A stretch of DNA of 64,000 nucleotides from Swingsia samuiensis (lineage in GTDB: Bacteria > Pseudomonadota > Alphaproteobacteria > Acetobacterales > Acetobacteraceae): positions 777,001 to 841,000 of the forward strand of contig NZ_CP038141.1 of NCBI RefSeq assembly GCF_006542355.1, written 5' to 3'. Shown piece after piece: positions 9,701-18,032 of this stretch. The position numbers were made by a program, and so were the translations under genes. Positions within the stretch are counted from its first letter, which is position 1. Each line of letters begins with the position of its first letter. A model generated the notes under the pieces. The model worked only from the letters and a program-made list of their open reading frames with translations. It was not told the DNA's origin and ran no database searches.

Positions 9701-10068
9701 CCGCCGTTTCTGACCCATACGGTTGTATCACTACCGCCAGAATAAATTGTTTCAGAACCTGTCATCCAGACATAACCAAGAAGACCGTGGTTCTCAACTT
9801 TACCGTTAACAACAGCAGCTGAACTTGAAGGCGCATCATTCGGTAGTAGTTTCCCGCTATCACCATCCAAGTGACCGCCAGGCGCACTTCCTGAGGCTGC
9901 TTCTAGCGTAAGGTTTGTAATCGTAACGCCAGCATCTTCGTAAACATACCCGCCAGCCAAAATCGTCATATCAGACTGGTTTTCACCCGAGCTTAGCCGG
10001 TAGCTCGATTCAATGCCTGAACGTGGAGGCGTCCCCTTAAATTGACCTGAACTAATTGTAATTGCCAT
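5182..10068 (-). CDS. Repeat-rich Hint-domain protein, copy 2 (1628 aa, longest)
   Basis: It has the same architecture as copy 1: strand-loop-strand Gly/Ser repeats over roughly the first 1200 residues, the linker, a Hint domain beginning at C1280, and the identical C-terminus. The repeat region is longer because of internal duplication. A module running from the SETIVSGG...SGGEVASGG type of repeat through TNGLHWTGS, PPVDSTG and WRHAYMNATAH occurs twice. The open frame extends to 10092, but the start at 10068 is preferred because it has the same GGGGGAGTGAAATC-ATG context as its two paralogues. No signal peptide or translocator domain is visible. A perfect TTGAT-N4-ATCAA box lies 84 bp upstream. 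Likely surface or secreted adhesin-like protein by repeat type; function not demonstrated. Confidence 0.85.
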   Translation of the reverse strand: MAITISSGQFKGTPPRSGIESSYRLSSGENQSDMTILAGGYVYEDAGVTITNLTLEAASGSAPGGHLDGDSGKLLPNDAPSSSAAVVNGKVENHGLLGYVWMTGSETIYSGGSDTTVWVRNGGSRTILSGGKAVGGSVLNGGIDYVSSGGVVDGASIRPGGIRNLYAGGHQIGGVNVWSGAVLNVASGADVSGTSSDAISVSSGGLISGILTQNTNGISGSILSGVIVNNGTISSTVVNGSGTVENVGSTGRIVDQWVANSAVRNVSSGGVVSNGTIISGGVDNILAGGSAVSGAISQNGTRNLQSGAVNTDPQVRYGVLNVSSGAIVDSANVQTSGRIVADSAGILTGAIQNSGQISGGLVKGSETIVSGGVHSGGEVASGGQVTVLSGGGFASGQIDSGGLVTVSQGLISRTNISGGTAIIYGKNPDDNGVTNGLHWTGSHGSAVLNNTVWNNGARPSTIPPVDSTGTGNGLNKDNTIILNSGGSWRHAYMNATAHSIVNNSGIAEDIYMVGGDMAVNSGGVALNGTVASGAVINVASDGMLSGSTDSSFNVLSSGLISGQYTSNADGNGISGSILSGLFSNAGTISKTALVGGDSVERVQSGGRVVDQWVAGATRVVSSGAVVSNGVVISNGVDTVLAGGSAVAGAVSQLGTRYIQSGGFASDQAIRTSGTLVAASGAVVSNAAITDSTGKINADTAAVLSGYIANSGQVSGGLLKGSETIFSGAVHTSGIVTSGGQIAVSGGGLADNIYMSGGKMQVSSGGVARNGVVASGAVVNVDYHGVVSGSNDQGYTVLSNGLINGPRPSSLEDATTGATLSGLIINAGTISGTALLGSGSVERVSAGATTVDQAVAMSAVRNVSSGAVVSNGRISSNGIDNIRSGAVAISGSIAEQGVRNLETGAVNIDPQVRSGGTVNVASGAIVNSGLVQPSGQILANSAGVFSGLISNGGLISGGLVKGSETIVSGGRHSAGEVVSGGQVTVSSGGTFVSGQIDSGGLVTVSQGLISATNISGGTAVIYGSGPETNGVTNGLHWTGSNGSAVLHNTLWDNGSLPSRIPPVDSTGSGNGLNKNNTIILNSGATWRHAYMNATAHNVVNSGGTSDDIYMVGGDMVVNSGGKIGSSGATVGSGAVLTVSSGGTIDGTVQLVSGGSATVDKNAGGIIDMNGDKNTGLVITGLENGGTFTTRVTGFNGTKPESSNSGLSQAAGGDSDGIVLAGVKQADVKSVTYPDDNHVQIALKNGSIINLNVDNAKKQGFSLVSSHNRSGVQDGTLVYEVCFLAGSMIRTPSGETAVEEMKIGDVVQTLDAVSGTMVSKTVTWVGHKHADVDVTASDEDAGYPVRVLKDALGENVPSQDLLITAEHSLFVEGRFVPVRMLVNGRSIFYDRSFVSYDYYHVETEEHSVIWANNAPTESYLDTGNRRSFAQSGQVVDLSAGASAKSWASDAAVPLEVSRAFVEPVYHRLMARAIEAGVAAQTADRQVTHEHNLHLVTKDGQVLKAVRHSHDRVVFSLPPQTDGIRLVSRVGRPSVAVGPFVDDRRDLGVLIGEMVVLNAQSRHEVGAHLEQADLSGWDVQESSPCRWTQGNAYVPVKTGKDFSLFSVQVLAAGPYVLEEDASVSSVASISA

Positions 10069-10151
10069 GATTTCACTCCCCCGAAAAATCAATGTTCTTT
10101 ATTTAGAACATGTTGCAAGCACATGATTTCGAATCTTAGATAAAATAATTT

Positions 10152-10165
10152 TTGATATTAATCAA
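10152..10165 (-). promoter_or_regulatory. FNR/FixK-type dyad TTGATATTAATCAA upstream of Hint gene 2
   Basis: It is an exact TTGAT-N4-ATCAA palindrome, the consensus of FNR/ANR/FixK oxygen-responsive regulators. Its near edge is 84 bp upstream of the start codon at 10068. Copy 3 has an equivalent box at the same distance, which argues against chance. Confidence 0.65.
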
Positions 10166-10175
10166 ATGATAACTT

Positions 10176-12662
10176 TTTATCTTTTGTGAGGATCAAATGG
10201 AAAGGGCTTTGTTACTACGGTATGAAACGTAGTGACAAAGCCCTTATTTCACCATTCTTCGGGTTAGAAAGAAGAACCCTGACGGTTCATTCCCTCTAAC
10301 GCGAGAGCATCAGAAATCCATTAGGCACTGATGGAAGCAACAGAAGAGACACTCGCATCTTCTTCAAGAACATACGGACCAGCCGCAAGAACCTGAACAC
10401 TGAAAAGACTGAAGTCTTTGCCTGTCTTCACAGGGACATACGCATTCCCCTGCGTCCAACGGCAAGGGCTGGACTCCTGAACATCCCAACCCGACAGATC
10501 AGCCTGCTCAAGATGCGCACCAACCTCATGGCGGCTCTGAGCATTCAGAACAACCATCTCACCAATCAGAACACCCAAGTCACGACGATCATCCACAAAC
10601 GGACCAACCGCAACCGATGGACGACCAACACGTGAGACCAGACGAATACCATCGGTCTGAGGTGGCAAGCTGAACACAACACGATCATGGCTGTGACGAA
10701 CGGCCTTCAGAACCTGACCATCCTTCGTCACAAGGTGTAGGTTATGCTCATGCGTCACCTGACGGTCTGCCGTTTGAGCAGCAACACCAGCCTCAATCGC
10801 ACGGGCCATCAGACGGTGATAGACAGGCTCAACAAACGCACGGCTGACTTCCAATGGAACAGCAGCATCCGAAGCCCAGCTCTTGGCAGAAGCACCAGCC
10901 GATAGATCAACAACCTGACCACTTTGTGCAAAGCTACGACGGTTCCCTGTATCCAGATAGCTCTCTGTCGGAGCATTATTCGCCCAGATCACAGAATGCT
11001 CTTCTGTTTCAACATGGTAGTAGTCATAGCTTACAAAGCTACGATCGTAGAAGATGCTCCGGCCATTCACCAGCATACGCACAGGAACAAAGCGTCCCTC
11101 GACAAACAGGCTGTGCTCTGCCGTGATCAACAGATCCTGACTTGGAACATTCTCTCCCAACGCATCCTTAAGAACGCGAACAGGATAGCCTGCATCTTCG
11201 TCAGAAGCGGTCACATCAACATCAGCATGCTTGTGGCCAACCCAGGTCACTGTTTTGGAAACCATCGTTCCACTGACAGCATCCAGTGTCTGCACAACAT
11301 CACCGATCTTCATCTCTTCAACTGCGGTTTCACCCGATGGCGTGCGGATCATGGAGCCCGCCAAGAAGCAGACCTCATAAACCAGTGTGCCATCCTGAAC
11401 ACCGGAACGGTTGTGTGAGGAAACCAGTGAGAAGCCCTGTTTCTTCGCATTATCAACATTCAGGTTGATGATGGAGCCATTCTTCAGAGCAATCTGAACA
11501 TGGTTGTCATCAGGGTAGGTGACGCTCTTAACATCAGCCTGTTTAACACCCGCAAGGACGATACCATCCGAATCCCCTCCAGCAGCCTGGGACAGACCAG
11601 AGTTCGAACTTTCAGGTTTCGTGCCGTTAAACCCAGTAACGCGGGTTGTAAATGTACCACCATTTTCAAGACCCGTAATGACAAGACCTGTGTTCTTGTC
11701 ACCGTTCATGTCAATGATGCCGCCGGCATTCTTATCAACCGTTGCTGAGCCGCCGCTAACCAGCTGAACCGTGCCGTCAATCGTACCGCCGCTCGAAACC
11801 GTCAGAACAGCGCCAGATCCAACCGTCGCACCACTGCTGCCGATCTTACCTCCAGAGTTAACGACCATATCGCCGCCAACCATGTAGATATCATCCGACG
11901 TACCGCCGCTGTTAACAACGTTATGCCCCTTCGCATTTATGTACGCATGGCGCCAGGTCGCACCAGAGTTCAGAGTAATCGTGTTGTCCTTGTTCAGGCC
12001 AACACCACTGCCCGTGCTGTCAACAGGGGGGATCGATGACATGGGCGTGCCATTGTTCCACACTGTATTCTGCAGAATAGCAGAACCACTTGAGCCAACC
12101 CACTGCAAGCCATTGGTCGTGCCATTATCATTGGGGCCATTACCAAAGACTTTGACCGTACCACCGGAAATATTGGTCTGATATAACAGACCACCCGATG
12201 AAACCGTCAGAAGCCCGCCACTATCAACCTGACCGCTGGAGAATTTTGCACCACTGAGGACCGTGACATTACCGCCACTGGCAATTTCACCTGCGCTATG
12301 GACACCGTTACTGGTAATCGTTTCAGAGCCTTTAACAAGACCACCTGAAATCAGACCATCATTTGAAATCACGCCAGACAAAACACCGGCTGAATTCGCA
12401 AGGATCTGACCGCCGCTTTGAACAACCGCACTATTAACAGTAGCACCGGATGAAACATTGACCGTTCCAGCAGAGTGAACAAGGTCATTCTCGGTATACG
12501 CACCGCTTTGAAGGTTACGCGTGCCGCCATTCGCAACAGAGCCGCTAATCGCAGAACCGCCCGAAAGAATGTTGTCAACACCGTTATTATCAATGCGGCC
12601 GTTGCTCACTACCGCACCAGATGAAACATTACGAACAGCACTGTTCGTAACCCACTGGTCAA
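10176..12662 (-). repeat. Long direct repeat shared with 1729-4215 (copy 2 of 2.49-kb block)
   Basis: Same block as at 1729-4215. After 12662 the sequence changes at once from the copy-1 sequence, in the shared run ACCCACTGGTCAA, which also occurs in copy 2 near 9298. This marks a probable recombination junction. Confidence 0.93.
10202..10245 (-). terminator. Hairpin terminator after Hint gene 3
   Basis: Third copy of the 18-bp stem/8-nt loop element (arms 10202-10219 and 10228-10245). It separates Hint gene 3 from the promoter region of Hint gene 2 and lies 37 bp from the FNR-like box of copy 2. Confidence 0.75.
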
Positions 12663-14661
12663 TAGCTTTTGCCCCAGCAGAGACCTCTTCTTTAGTACCC
12701 GAACCAGAAAGTGCCGTACCAGAAACAATTCCTGAGTTGACGATTAAGCCACTTAATACTGCACCAGACCCGGCAGCTCCGCTGATAAGACCACTTGAAT
12801 GGATCGTGTAGCCTTTATCGTTCGATCCACTGACAACACCGCCGCTGGCAAGGTTAATAACCGCACCAGAAGCAACATCACCATTGCGAGCAACACCCCC
12901 AGAGTTAACGGCCATATCACCGCCAACCATGTAGATATTATCCGCAGTACCACCACTGTTAACAACGCTGCTGCCGGTAGCGTTCTGGTATGCATTTTTC
13001 CAGGTCGCACCTGAATTCAAGATGATGGTATTGCCACTGTTTAGACCAACGCCGCTTCCTGTGCTTGCAACAGGCGGAACGGTAGAGGAACGAGGGCCAT
13101 TATCCCATACGGTATTCGAAAGATTGGCCGATCCTTTAGAGCCAATCCAGCGAAGTCCATTCGTAGAACCGTTATCATTCGGGCCATTACCAGAAACAGT
13201 AACAGTACCGCCAGAAATACCAGTTTGATAGAGCAGACCGCCGGGGGTAACAATGATCTGCCCTCCGCTGTCTACCTGACCGCTGGAGAATACACCGCCA
13301 CTTGAAACGGTAGCAATCGCACCACTTGAAACGTGAACATTGGAAACAGTACCACCGCTTTCGGTCGCTACAGTTCCGCCACTCGCAATGGTGCCGTTCG
13401 CAAAAGTACCGCCGTTTTGTACAGCTACTTTAGCACCACTGGCAACTTGGCCATTTACAAAAGAACCACTGCTCTGGATGCTGACTTGACCACCACTGGC
13501 AACCTGGCCACCATCATGAACACCACCAGAAGTGATTGATTCCGAGCCTGTTACAATACCGCCTGAAATCAAACCAGTGTTTGAAATCAAACCAGAAAGA
13601 ACAGCGGCTGAATTAGCTAACACTCGACCTGCGCTATTAACGGTAGCACCGTTCACTGTCGCGCCAGAAGAGACCACAAGCGTACCGGATGAACGCACAA
13701 ACTGATCGATACCAGTCGCACCGCTCTGAAGGTTACGCGTACCATCTTTCCAGATAGCACCACTTACCGCAGTAGCCCCTGCGGAAATATTATCAACAGC
13801 TCCGCCGCTCACCGTTCCTCGGGTAACTGTACCGCCAGAAGATACGTTACGCACGGCACTATCTGCCACCCACTGGTCAACAGCGTTAGCGCCCGAAGAA
13901 ATCGTTTCAACAGAACTGCCACCGTAAATGACTGTTCCAGAAACAATACCAGCGTTGTTAATAACACCGCTCAACTTGGCCCCAGAACCAAGAAGATCTG
14001 GCGCACCGGAAGTATTACCGATCATCGGACCGCTAATCACACCGCCCTGAGCAACATTAACGCCGTTGCCGCCGCCAGTGCGACCACTAAGGAGAGACCC
14101 TGATTCAAGATTGATACGACCGCCAGAGGCAATCTTCGTATCAATCTGAGTCGCGCCACCACTTAAAATCCGGGTACCGCCATTCTCCACGTCTGCCGCA
14201 GTAATAACGGCGCCAGACAGGATCTTATCCACACCGCCACTACCAACACCACCCCAAGAAACAGTGGTGCCAGAATATACGGTACGCGTTGCACCAGGGC
14301 CACTGATCCATTGCACGGTAGCACGGGCACCTGGATAAACAGTTTCACTTCCGGCAATTACAACATTTCGAAGATCACCGTAGTTTTCTATTTTACCCGA
14401 TATGATCGACTGCTTACTATCATTCAGATAGTTGGTATCACCATCCAAATGCCCCGGGTCTTTTCCACCAGAAGCTGCATCCAGCGTCAAATTGGTTATA
14501 GATCCGCCGCCATCCAGATAGACATATCCTCCTGGGAGGATTGTCATATCTGTCGCGCTTTCCCCCGAATTCATTCTGTACCCAGATTGAACGCCTGCTG
14601 CTTTTGGCGTCCCTCTATATTGACCAGAACTAATATGCTGACCAGAGCCAACTGAAGCCAT
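10321..14661 (-). CDS. Repeat-rich Hint-domain protein, copy 3 (1446 aa)
   Basis: The protein has about 1000 residues of Gly/Ser/Asn/Val strand-loop-strand repeats, including a tightly periodic patch around residues 390-470 (SGGQVSIQSSG, ASGAKVAVQNGG, ASGGTVATESGG). The linker follows, then the Hint domain from C1098 and the shared C-terminus. Its N-terminus (MASVGSGQHISSGQYRGTP) differs from copies 1 and 2. The start is preceded by GGGGAGTGAATT. A perfect TTGAT-N4-ATCAA box lies 77 bp upstream. It is first in transcription order, but each copy has its own terminator, so the three are probably separate units. No signal peptide or barrel domain is visible. Confidence 0.85.
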   Translation of the reverse strand: MASVGSGQHISSGQYRGTPKAAGVQSGYRMNSGESATDMTILPGGYVYLDGGGSITNLTLDAASGGKDPGHLDGDTNYLNDSKQSIISGKIENYGDLRNVVIAGSETVYPGARATVQWISGPGATRTVYSGTTVSWGGVGSGGVDKILSGAVITAADVENGGTRILSGGATQIDTKIASGGRINLESGSLLSGRTGGGNGVNVAQGGVISGPMIGNTSGAPDLLGSGAKLSGVINNAGIVSGTVIYGGSSVETISSGANAVDQWVADSAVRNVSSGGTVTRGTVSGGAVDNISAGATAVSGAIWKDGTRNLQSGATGIDQFVRSSGTLVVSSGATVNGATVNSAGRVLANSAAVLSGLISNTGLISGGIVTGSESITSGGVHDGGQVASGGQVSIQSSGSFVNGQVASGAKVAVQNGGTFANGTIASGGTVATESGGTVSNVHVSSGAIATVSSGGVFSSGQVDSGGQIIVTPGGLLYQTGISGGTVTVSGNGPNDNGSTNGLRWIGSKGSANLSNTVWDNGPRSSTVPPVASTGSGVGLNSGNTIILNSGATWKNAYQNATGSSVVNSGGTADNIYMVGGDMAVNSGGVARNGDVASGAVINLASGGVVSGSNDKGYTIHSSGLISGAAGSGAVLSGLIVNSGIVSGTALSGSGTKEEVSAGAKAIDQWVTNSAVRNVSSGAVVSNGRIDNNGVDNILSGGSAISGSVANGGTRNLQSGAYTENDLVHSAGTVNVSSGATVNSAVVQSGGQILANSAGVLSGVISNDGLISGGLVKGSETITSNGVHSAGEIASGGNVTVLSGAKFSSGQVDSGGLLTVSSGGLLYQTNISGGTVKVFGNGPNDNGTTNGLQWVGSSGSAILQNTVWNNGTPMSSIPPVDSTGSGVGLNKDNTITLNSGATWRHAYINAKGHNVVNSGGTSDDIYMVGGDMVVNSGGKIGSSGATVGSGAVLTVSSGGTIDGTVQLVSGGSATVDKNAGGIIDMNGDKNTGLVITGLENGGTFTTRVTGFNGTKPESSNSGLSQAAGGDSDGIVLAGVKQADVKSVTYPDDNHVQIALKNGSIINLNVDNAKKQGFSLVSSHNRSGVQDGTLVYEVCFLAGSMIRTPSGETAVEEMKIGDVVQTLDAVSGTMVSKTVTWVGHKHADVDVTASDEDAGYPVRVLKDALGENVPSQDLLITAEHSLFVEGRFVPVRMLVNGRSIFYDRSFVSYDYYHVETEEHSVIWANNAPTESYLDTGNRRSFAQSGQVVDLSAGASAKSWASDAAVPLEVSRAFVEPVYHRLMARAIEAGVAAQTADRQVTHEHNLHLVTKDGQVLKAVRHSHDRVVFSLPPQTDGIRLVSRVGRPSVAVGPFVDDRRDLGVLIGEMVVLNAQSRHEVGAHLEQADLSGWDVQESSPCRWTQGNAYVPVKTGKDFSLFSVQVLAAGPYVLEEDASVSSVASISA

Positions 14662-15059
14662 AATTCACTCCCCAAATTAAATCATTACTTTATAAAAGTA
14701 AGGAATATTCACATGTGTTTACCCAAAATAACCAAATTTGATATAAATCAAAAAAGGACATATTAGATAAACACACACGAATACTTTACTAAATACTATA
14801 TTTTTTCCGGTTATTTATCAACAAATAATAGATATCTTTCGAAAATGTGATGCAAAATTAAACACCTTGATTTTAATTTTTCGAACCATGAAAGGCCGGA
14901 ACTCCGAGATTATCACTCCGATACACCGCCATAAAAATTTCACACTTCCATCTCCATACGAAAAATACGCTGGAGTCTTCTCCTCTTTTATCTCACCCCT
15001 TGTCTAACAATATATCTTTGAGAAAACTTTCATCGAAATCATCCTAAACAGGAGGTTTT
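14662..15059. promoter_or_regulatory. 398-bp divergent intergenic region (Hint gene 3 / flavin monooxygenase)
   Basis: AT-rich and without an ORF. It holds the FNR-like box (14738-14751) for the minus-strand gene and a strong AGGAGG ribosome site at 15051-15056 for the plus-strand gene. No RNA gene was recognised. Confidence 0.6.
14738..14751 (-). promoter_or_regulatory. FNR/FixK-type dyad TTGATATAAATCAA upstream of Hint gene 3
   Basis: Exact TTGAT-N4-ATCAA palindrome with its near edge 77 bp before the start at 14661, close to the 84 bp seen for copy 2, although the flanking sequences of the two genes differ. Confidence 0.65.
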
Positions 15060-16097
15060 ATGGCTCAACTGGAATTTGGGATTGATACGTTTGGCGATGT
15101 TACTGCCTCTCCTCAATCAGGAGAAACTCTGTCCCAAGCCCAAGTTATTCGAAATGTCGTTGCTGAGGCTGAACTAGCAGATCAGCTTGGGATTAATTTT
15201 TTTGGCATTGGGGAGCACCACCGTCCTGACTTTGCTGTATCAAGCCCTGAAGTTATTTTAGGAGCCATTGCTGCCAAAACCAAAAATATTCGCCTCGGAT
15301 CTGCTGTCACAGTTTTAAGTTCAGATGACCCTATTCGGGTCTTTCAACGCTTTTCAACCTTAGATGCGATCTCCAACGGACGCGCTGAAGTTATTCTTGG
15401 GCGAGGGTCTTTTATCGAATCCTTCCCTCTTTTTGGTTATGACCTTAATAACTACGAAGAGTTATTTGAACAAAAACTCGAACTCTATTCTGAAATTGTT
15501 AATCATGACGTCGTAACTTGGAGTGGCAATTGGCGCCCTCCTCTTCATAACCAGAAAATATTCCCTCCCATTGAACATGGACATTTAAAAACATGGATCG
15601 GGGTCGGTGGCAGCCCTCAATCCATCGCACGCACGGTTCGTTATGACATGAACCTCATGCTTGCCATTATTGGAGGAAATCCAGAGCGTTTCTTGCCTTA
15701 TGTAGAACTTTACCGAAAGCTATCCGCCCAATCAAACAAACCAGTACGTGAGATCGGCGTCCACTCCCCTGGCTATATTGCCGAAACAGACACAGAGGCC
15801 CGCAAACAACTCTTCCCTTCTTTTAAAAGGATACGAGATAAAATTGGCGCCGAAAGAGGTTGGCCACCCGCGACAGAAGAAGATTTTGTTCATGAAATAG
15901 AACATGGTTCTTTATATGCTGGCTCTCCGGAAACCGTGGCCAACAAAATTGTAAAAACCGTAAAAACCCTTGGGCTTTCACGGTTCCAAATGAAGTACTC
16001 CAGCGGGAGTAACTCTCATGAGAATATGCTCAAAAGCATTCATTTATACGCCACAAAAGTGATTCCACTTGTTCAGAAACAACTAAACCACTCATAG
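15060..16097 (+). CDS. LLM-class flavin-dependent oxidoreductase (luciferase-like monooxygenase)
   Basis: This 345-residue protein has the bacterial-luciferase TIM-barrel layout: FGIDTFG at the start, ADQLGINFFGIGEHH around residues 41-55, then RLGSAVTVLSSDDPIRV, and the FMN-region motif RAEVILGRGSF. Family members use reduced FMN, often supplied by a separate reductase, to oxidise small substrates; many function in ways still unknown. The start has an ideal AGGAGG site 4 nt before the ATG. It stands alone on the plus strand between the Hint array and mutL, and shares a bidirectional terminator with mutL. The substrate cannot be read from the sequence. Confidence 0.88.
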   Translation: MAQLEFGIDTFGDVTASPQSGETLSQAQVIRNVVAEAELADQLGINFFGIGEHHRPDFAVSSPEVILGAIAAKTKNIRLGSAVTVLSSDDPIRVFQRFSTLDAISNGRAEVILGRGSFIESFPLFGYDLNNYEELFEQKLELYSEIVNHDVVTWSGNWRPPLHNQKIFPPIEHGHLKTWIGVGGSPQSIARTVRYDMNLMLAIIGGNPERFLPYVELYRKLSAQSNKPVREIGVHSPGYIAETDTEARKQLFPSFKRIRDKIGAERGWPPATEEDFVHEIEHGSLYAGSPETVANKIVKTVKTLGLSRFQMKYSSGSNSHENMLKSIHLYATKVIPLVQKQLNHS

Positions 16098-16104
16098 AGC
16101 TTCT

Positions 16105-16134
16105 CGCGAACACCTTCTAAAAAGGGTGTTCGCG
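16105..16134. terminator. Bidirectional terminator between flavin monooxygenase and mutL
   Basis: CGCGAACACC and GGTGTTCGCG form a perfect 10-bp stem around a 10-nt loop. It is followed by TTATTT on the plus strand and abuts the mutL stop codon on the other side, so it serves two convergent genes. Confidence 0.8.
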
Positions 16135-17976
16135 TTATTTCACGCGTCCAAAAAGCTTTTCAATTTCATTGCGTGTCAGTTTCAGCCATGTAGGCCGCCC
16201 GTGCGAGCATGTATTGGCGCGAGGCGTACGCTCCATATCTCTTAACAACGCATCCATTTCTTCTGGCTTTAAACGCCGTCCTGCCCGAATACTGCCATGA
16301 CACGCCATGCGTGCAATAATCGCATCCAGATGATGGGCAAAACTATCTGTATCCTGAGCCGCCAACTCTGGATCATTCGCAAGCTCATCAGCAATATCAC
16401 GCACCAATGCCTGCACATCTTTCGTGCCCAACAACGCAGGTACTGAGCGCAAAACCAAACTTCCTGCACCAAACTCCTCCAGATCCATCCCAAGTTTGGA
16501 GAGGTCATTCTTGCGAGACAAAAGAGCTTGAGCCTCACGTGGAGGCATATCAATCACTTCTGGCAATAAAAGCGCCTGAGATTTTAACTGCCCTGATGCA
16601 TATTGCTCTTTCAATCGCTCATGCGTCAGTCGTTCGTGAGCAGCATGCTGATCCACTAAAACCAAATCCCCATCAGGGGCGACCGCTATGATATATGTAT
16701 CAAAAAACTGAGCTATTGACGCCCCAAGAGGAAACTCAGGCCCAATCTCTTCAGGAAGCGTTTGAGGCTTTCGAGCCGATGGTTCAAACCCGACGTCCCG
16801 TTCAAAAAACCCCGTTTCTTTCTGTATGGAGCCTTCATGTCCATTCTTTTGCACTTCTTTGCCTGAAAAACTCCTTTCAGGAAGAAAGGCAGATGGAGAA
16901 GATGCTCCCCTCTCTCTAACCGGATACGCAATTGATGGGCGGGATGTCCGTGCGGAAAGCTGCGCATAAATCCCACCGCCTCCTTCAGACCCATGCCCTA
17001 AAGCACGTCCTAACCCACCAATCACGAGTGACCTTATCTCGGTTTCATCTGCAAACCGTAGTTCTGTCTTTGCTGGATGAACATTCACATCCAAACGTTC
17101 TAACGGAACATGCAAATGAAGGGCCACAACAGGAAAGCGCCCACGCTCAATAACAGGACGATACGCTACCCGAATAGCTGTTTTCAGAACTGGGTCCGTC
17201 ACCGCCCGGTTGTTCACCAAAATAAACTGTCCAGAACCCGTCGCTTTTGTTTTAGCAGGCCCACACACAAAACCGGCCAAACGGACATGCCCTCTTTGCT
17301 CATCAAGAGGAATCAGTTCATCAGCAGCAACATCTAGCACAGATGCAGCGCGCGCAAGAGGGCTTTGGGCCGGCACATCTAAAACAAGTTTATCATCAAA
17401 CGTAACATGCATCGCACAATGAGGCGCACATAGCGCCAAACGACGCATCACAGCTTCCGCATGGCTATTCTCAATGCGTGGTGTTTTTAAAAACTTACGC
17501 CGCGCCGGTGTCGCAAAAAACAAATCCGTTACAAGAATACGCGTCCCAATCGGCCCCGCAGCAGGTTGAGGAGAAGTAACGACACCCCCTTCTACGCGTA
17601 TCCGCCACGCTGTATCTGCATCCGATGTCCGAGACGTAATCGCTAGGCGAGCACTTGCTCCAATTGAAGGAAGAGCCTCCCCCCGGAATCCAAGAGTGCG
17701 GATTTGAACCAAACGATCATCTTGAAGCTTTGACGTACAATGACGCTCAACCGCAAGAGCCAACTCCTCTGGTGTCATGCCATAGCCATTATCTATGACA
17801 TCAATACGGTCAGCTCCACCGGCTTTTAAATTTACTGAAATGCGTGTTGCGCCCGCGTCTATCGCGTTTTCAACCAGCTCTTTAAGGGCAGCCGCTGGTC
17901 TTTCTATCACTTCACCAGCAGCAATCAGATCAACCACATGATCTGATAACCGACGAATAACAGGGCGCTGTATCAC
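16135..17976 (-). CDS. mutL: DNA mismatch repair protein MutL
   Basis: The 613-residue protein has the GHKL ATPase N-terminus with LIAAGEVIERPAAALKELVENA, DNGYGM and TLGFRGEALPSI, a variable linker around residues 340-410, and a dimerisation/endonuclease C-terminus. The metal-binding endonuclease motif DQHA-x2-E-x4-E is intact (D442 to E453), with ACHGSIRAGRRL and CSHGRP downstream. It is therefore predicted to nick DNA in methyl-independent mismatch repair together with MutS. It is the last gene of the ileS-lspA-lipoprotein-mutL cluster, 56 bp after the lipoprotein gene. Confidence 0.97.
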   Translation of the reverse strand: MIQRPVIRRLSDHVVDLIAAGEVIERPAAALKELVENAIDAGATRISVNLKAGGADRIDVIDNGYGMTPEELALAVERHCTSKLQDDRLVQIRTLGFRGEALPSIGASARLAITSRTSDADTAWRIRVEGGVVTSPQPAAGPIGTRILVTDLFFATPARRKFLKTPRIENSHAEAVMRRLALCAPHCAMHVTFDDKLVLDVPAQSPLARAASVLDVAADELIPLDEQRGHVRLAGFVCGPAKTKATGSGQFILVNNRAVTDPVLKTAIRVAYRPVIERGRFPVVALHLHVPLERLDVNVHPAKTELRFADETEIRSLVIGGLGRALGHGSEGGGGIYAQLSARTSRPSIAYPVRERGASSPSAFLPERSFSGKEVQKNGHEGSIQKETGFFERDVGFEPSARKPQTLPEEIGPEFPLGASIAQFFDTYIIAVAPDGDLVLVDQHAAHERLTHERLKEQYASGQLKSQALLLPEVIDMPPREAQALLSRKNDLSKLGMDLEEFGAGSLVLRSVPALLGTKDVQALVRDIADELANDPELAAQDTDSFAHHLDAIIARMACHGSIRAGRRLKPEEMDALLRDMERTPRANTCSHGRPTWLKLTRNEIEKLFGRVK

Positions 17977-18032
17977 AAATAAAAAAAGATATTTTAAGGG
18001 AAATATTTCACTCCCCTTAAAAATCCGTCCTC

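Noticed and set aside
10069-10092. Upstream ATG at 10092 for Hint gene 2
   Set aside because: The eight extra residues would cover the GGGGGAG ribosome site shared by all three paralogues; the ATG at 10068 has the conserved context.
16921-17200. Possible frameshift or insertion in mutL linker
   Set aside because: The minus-strand frame is continuous from 17976 to 16135 with all ATPase and endonuclease motifs; the unusual composition is normal for the MutL linker.
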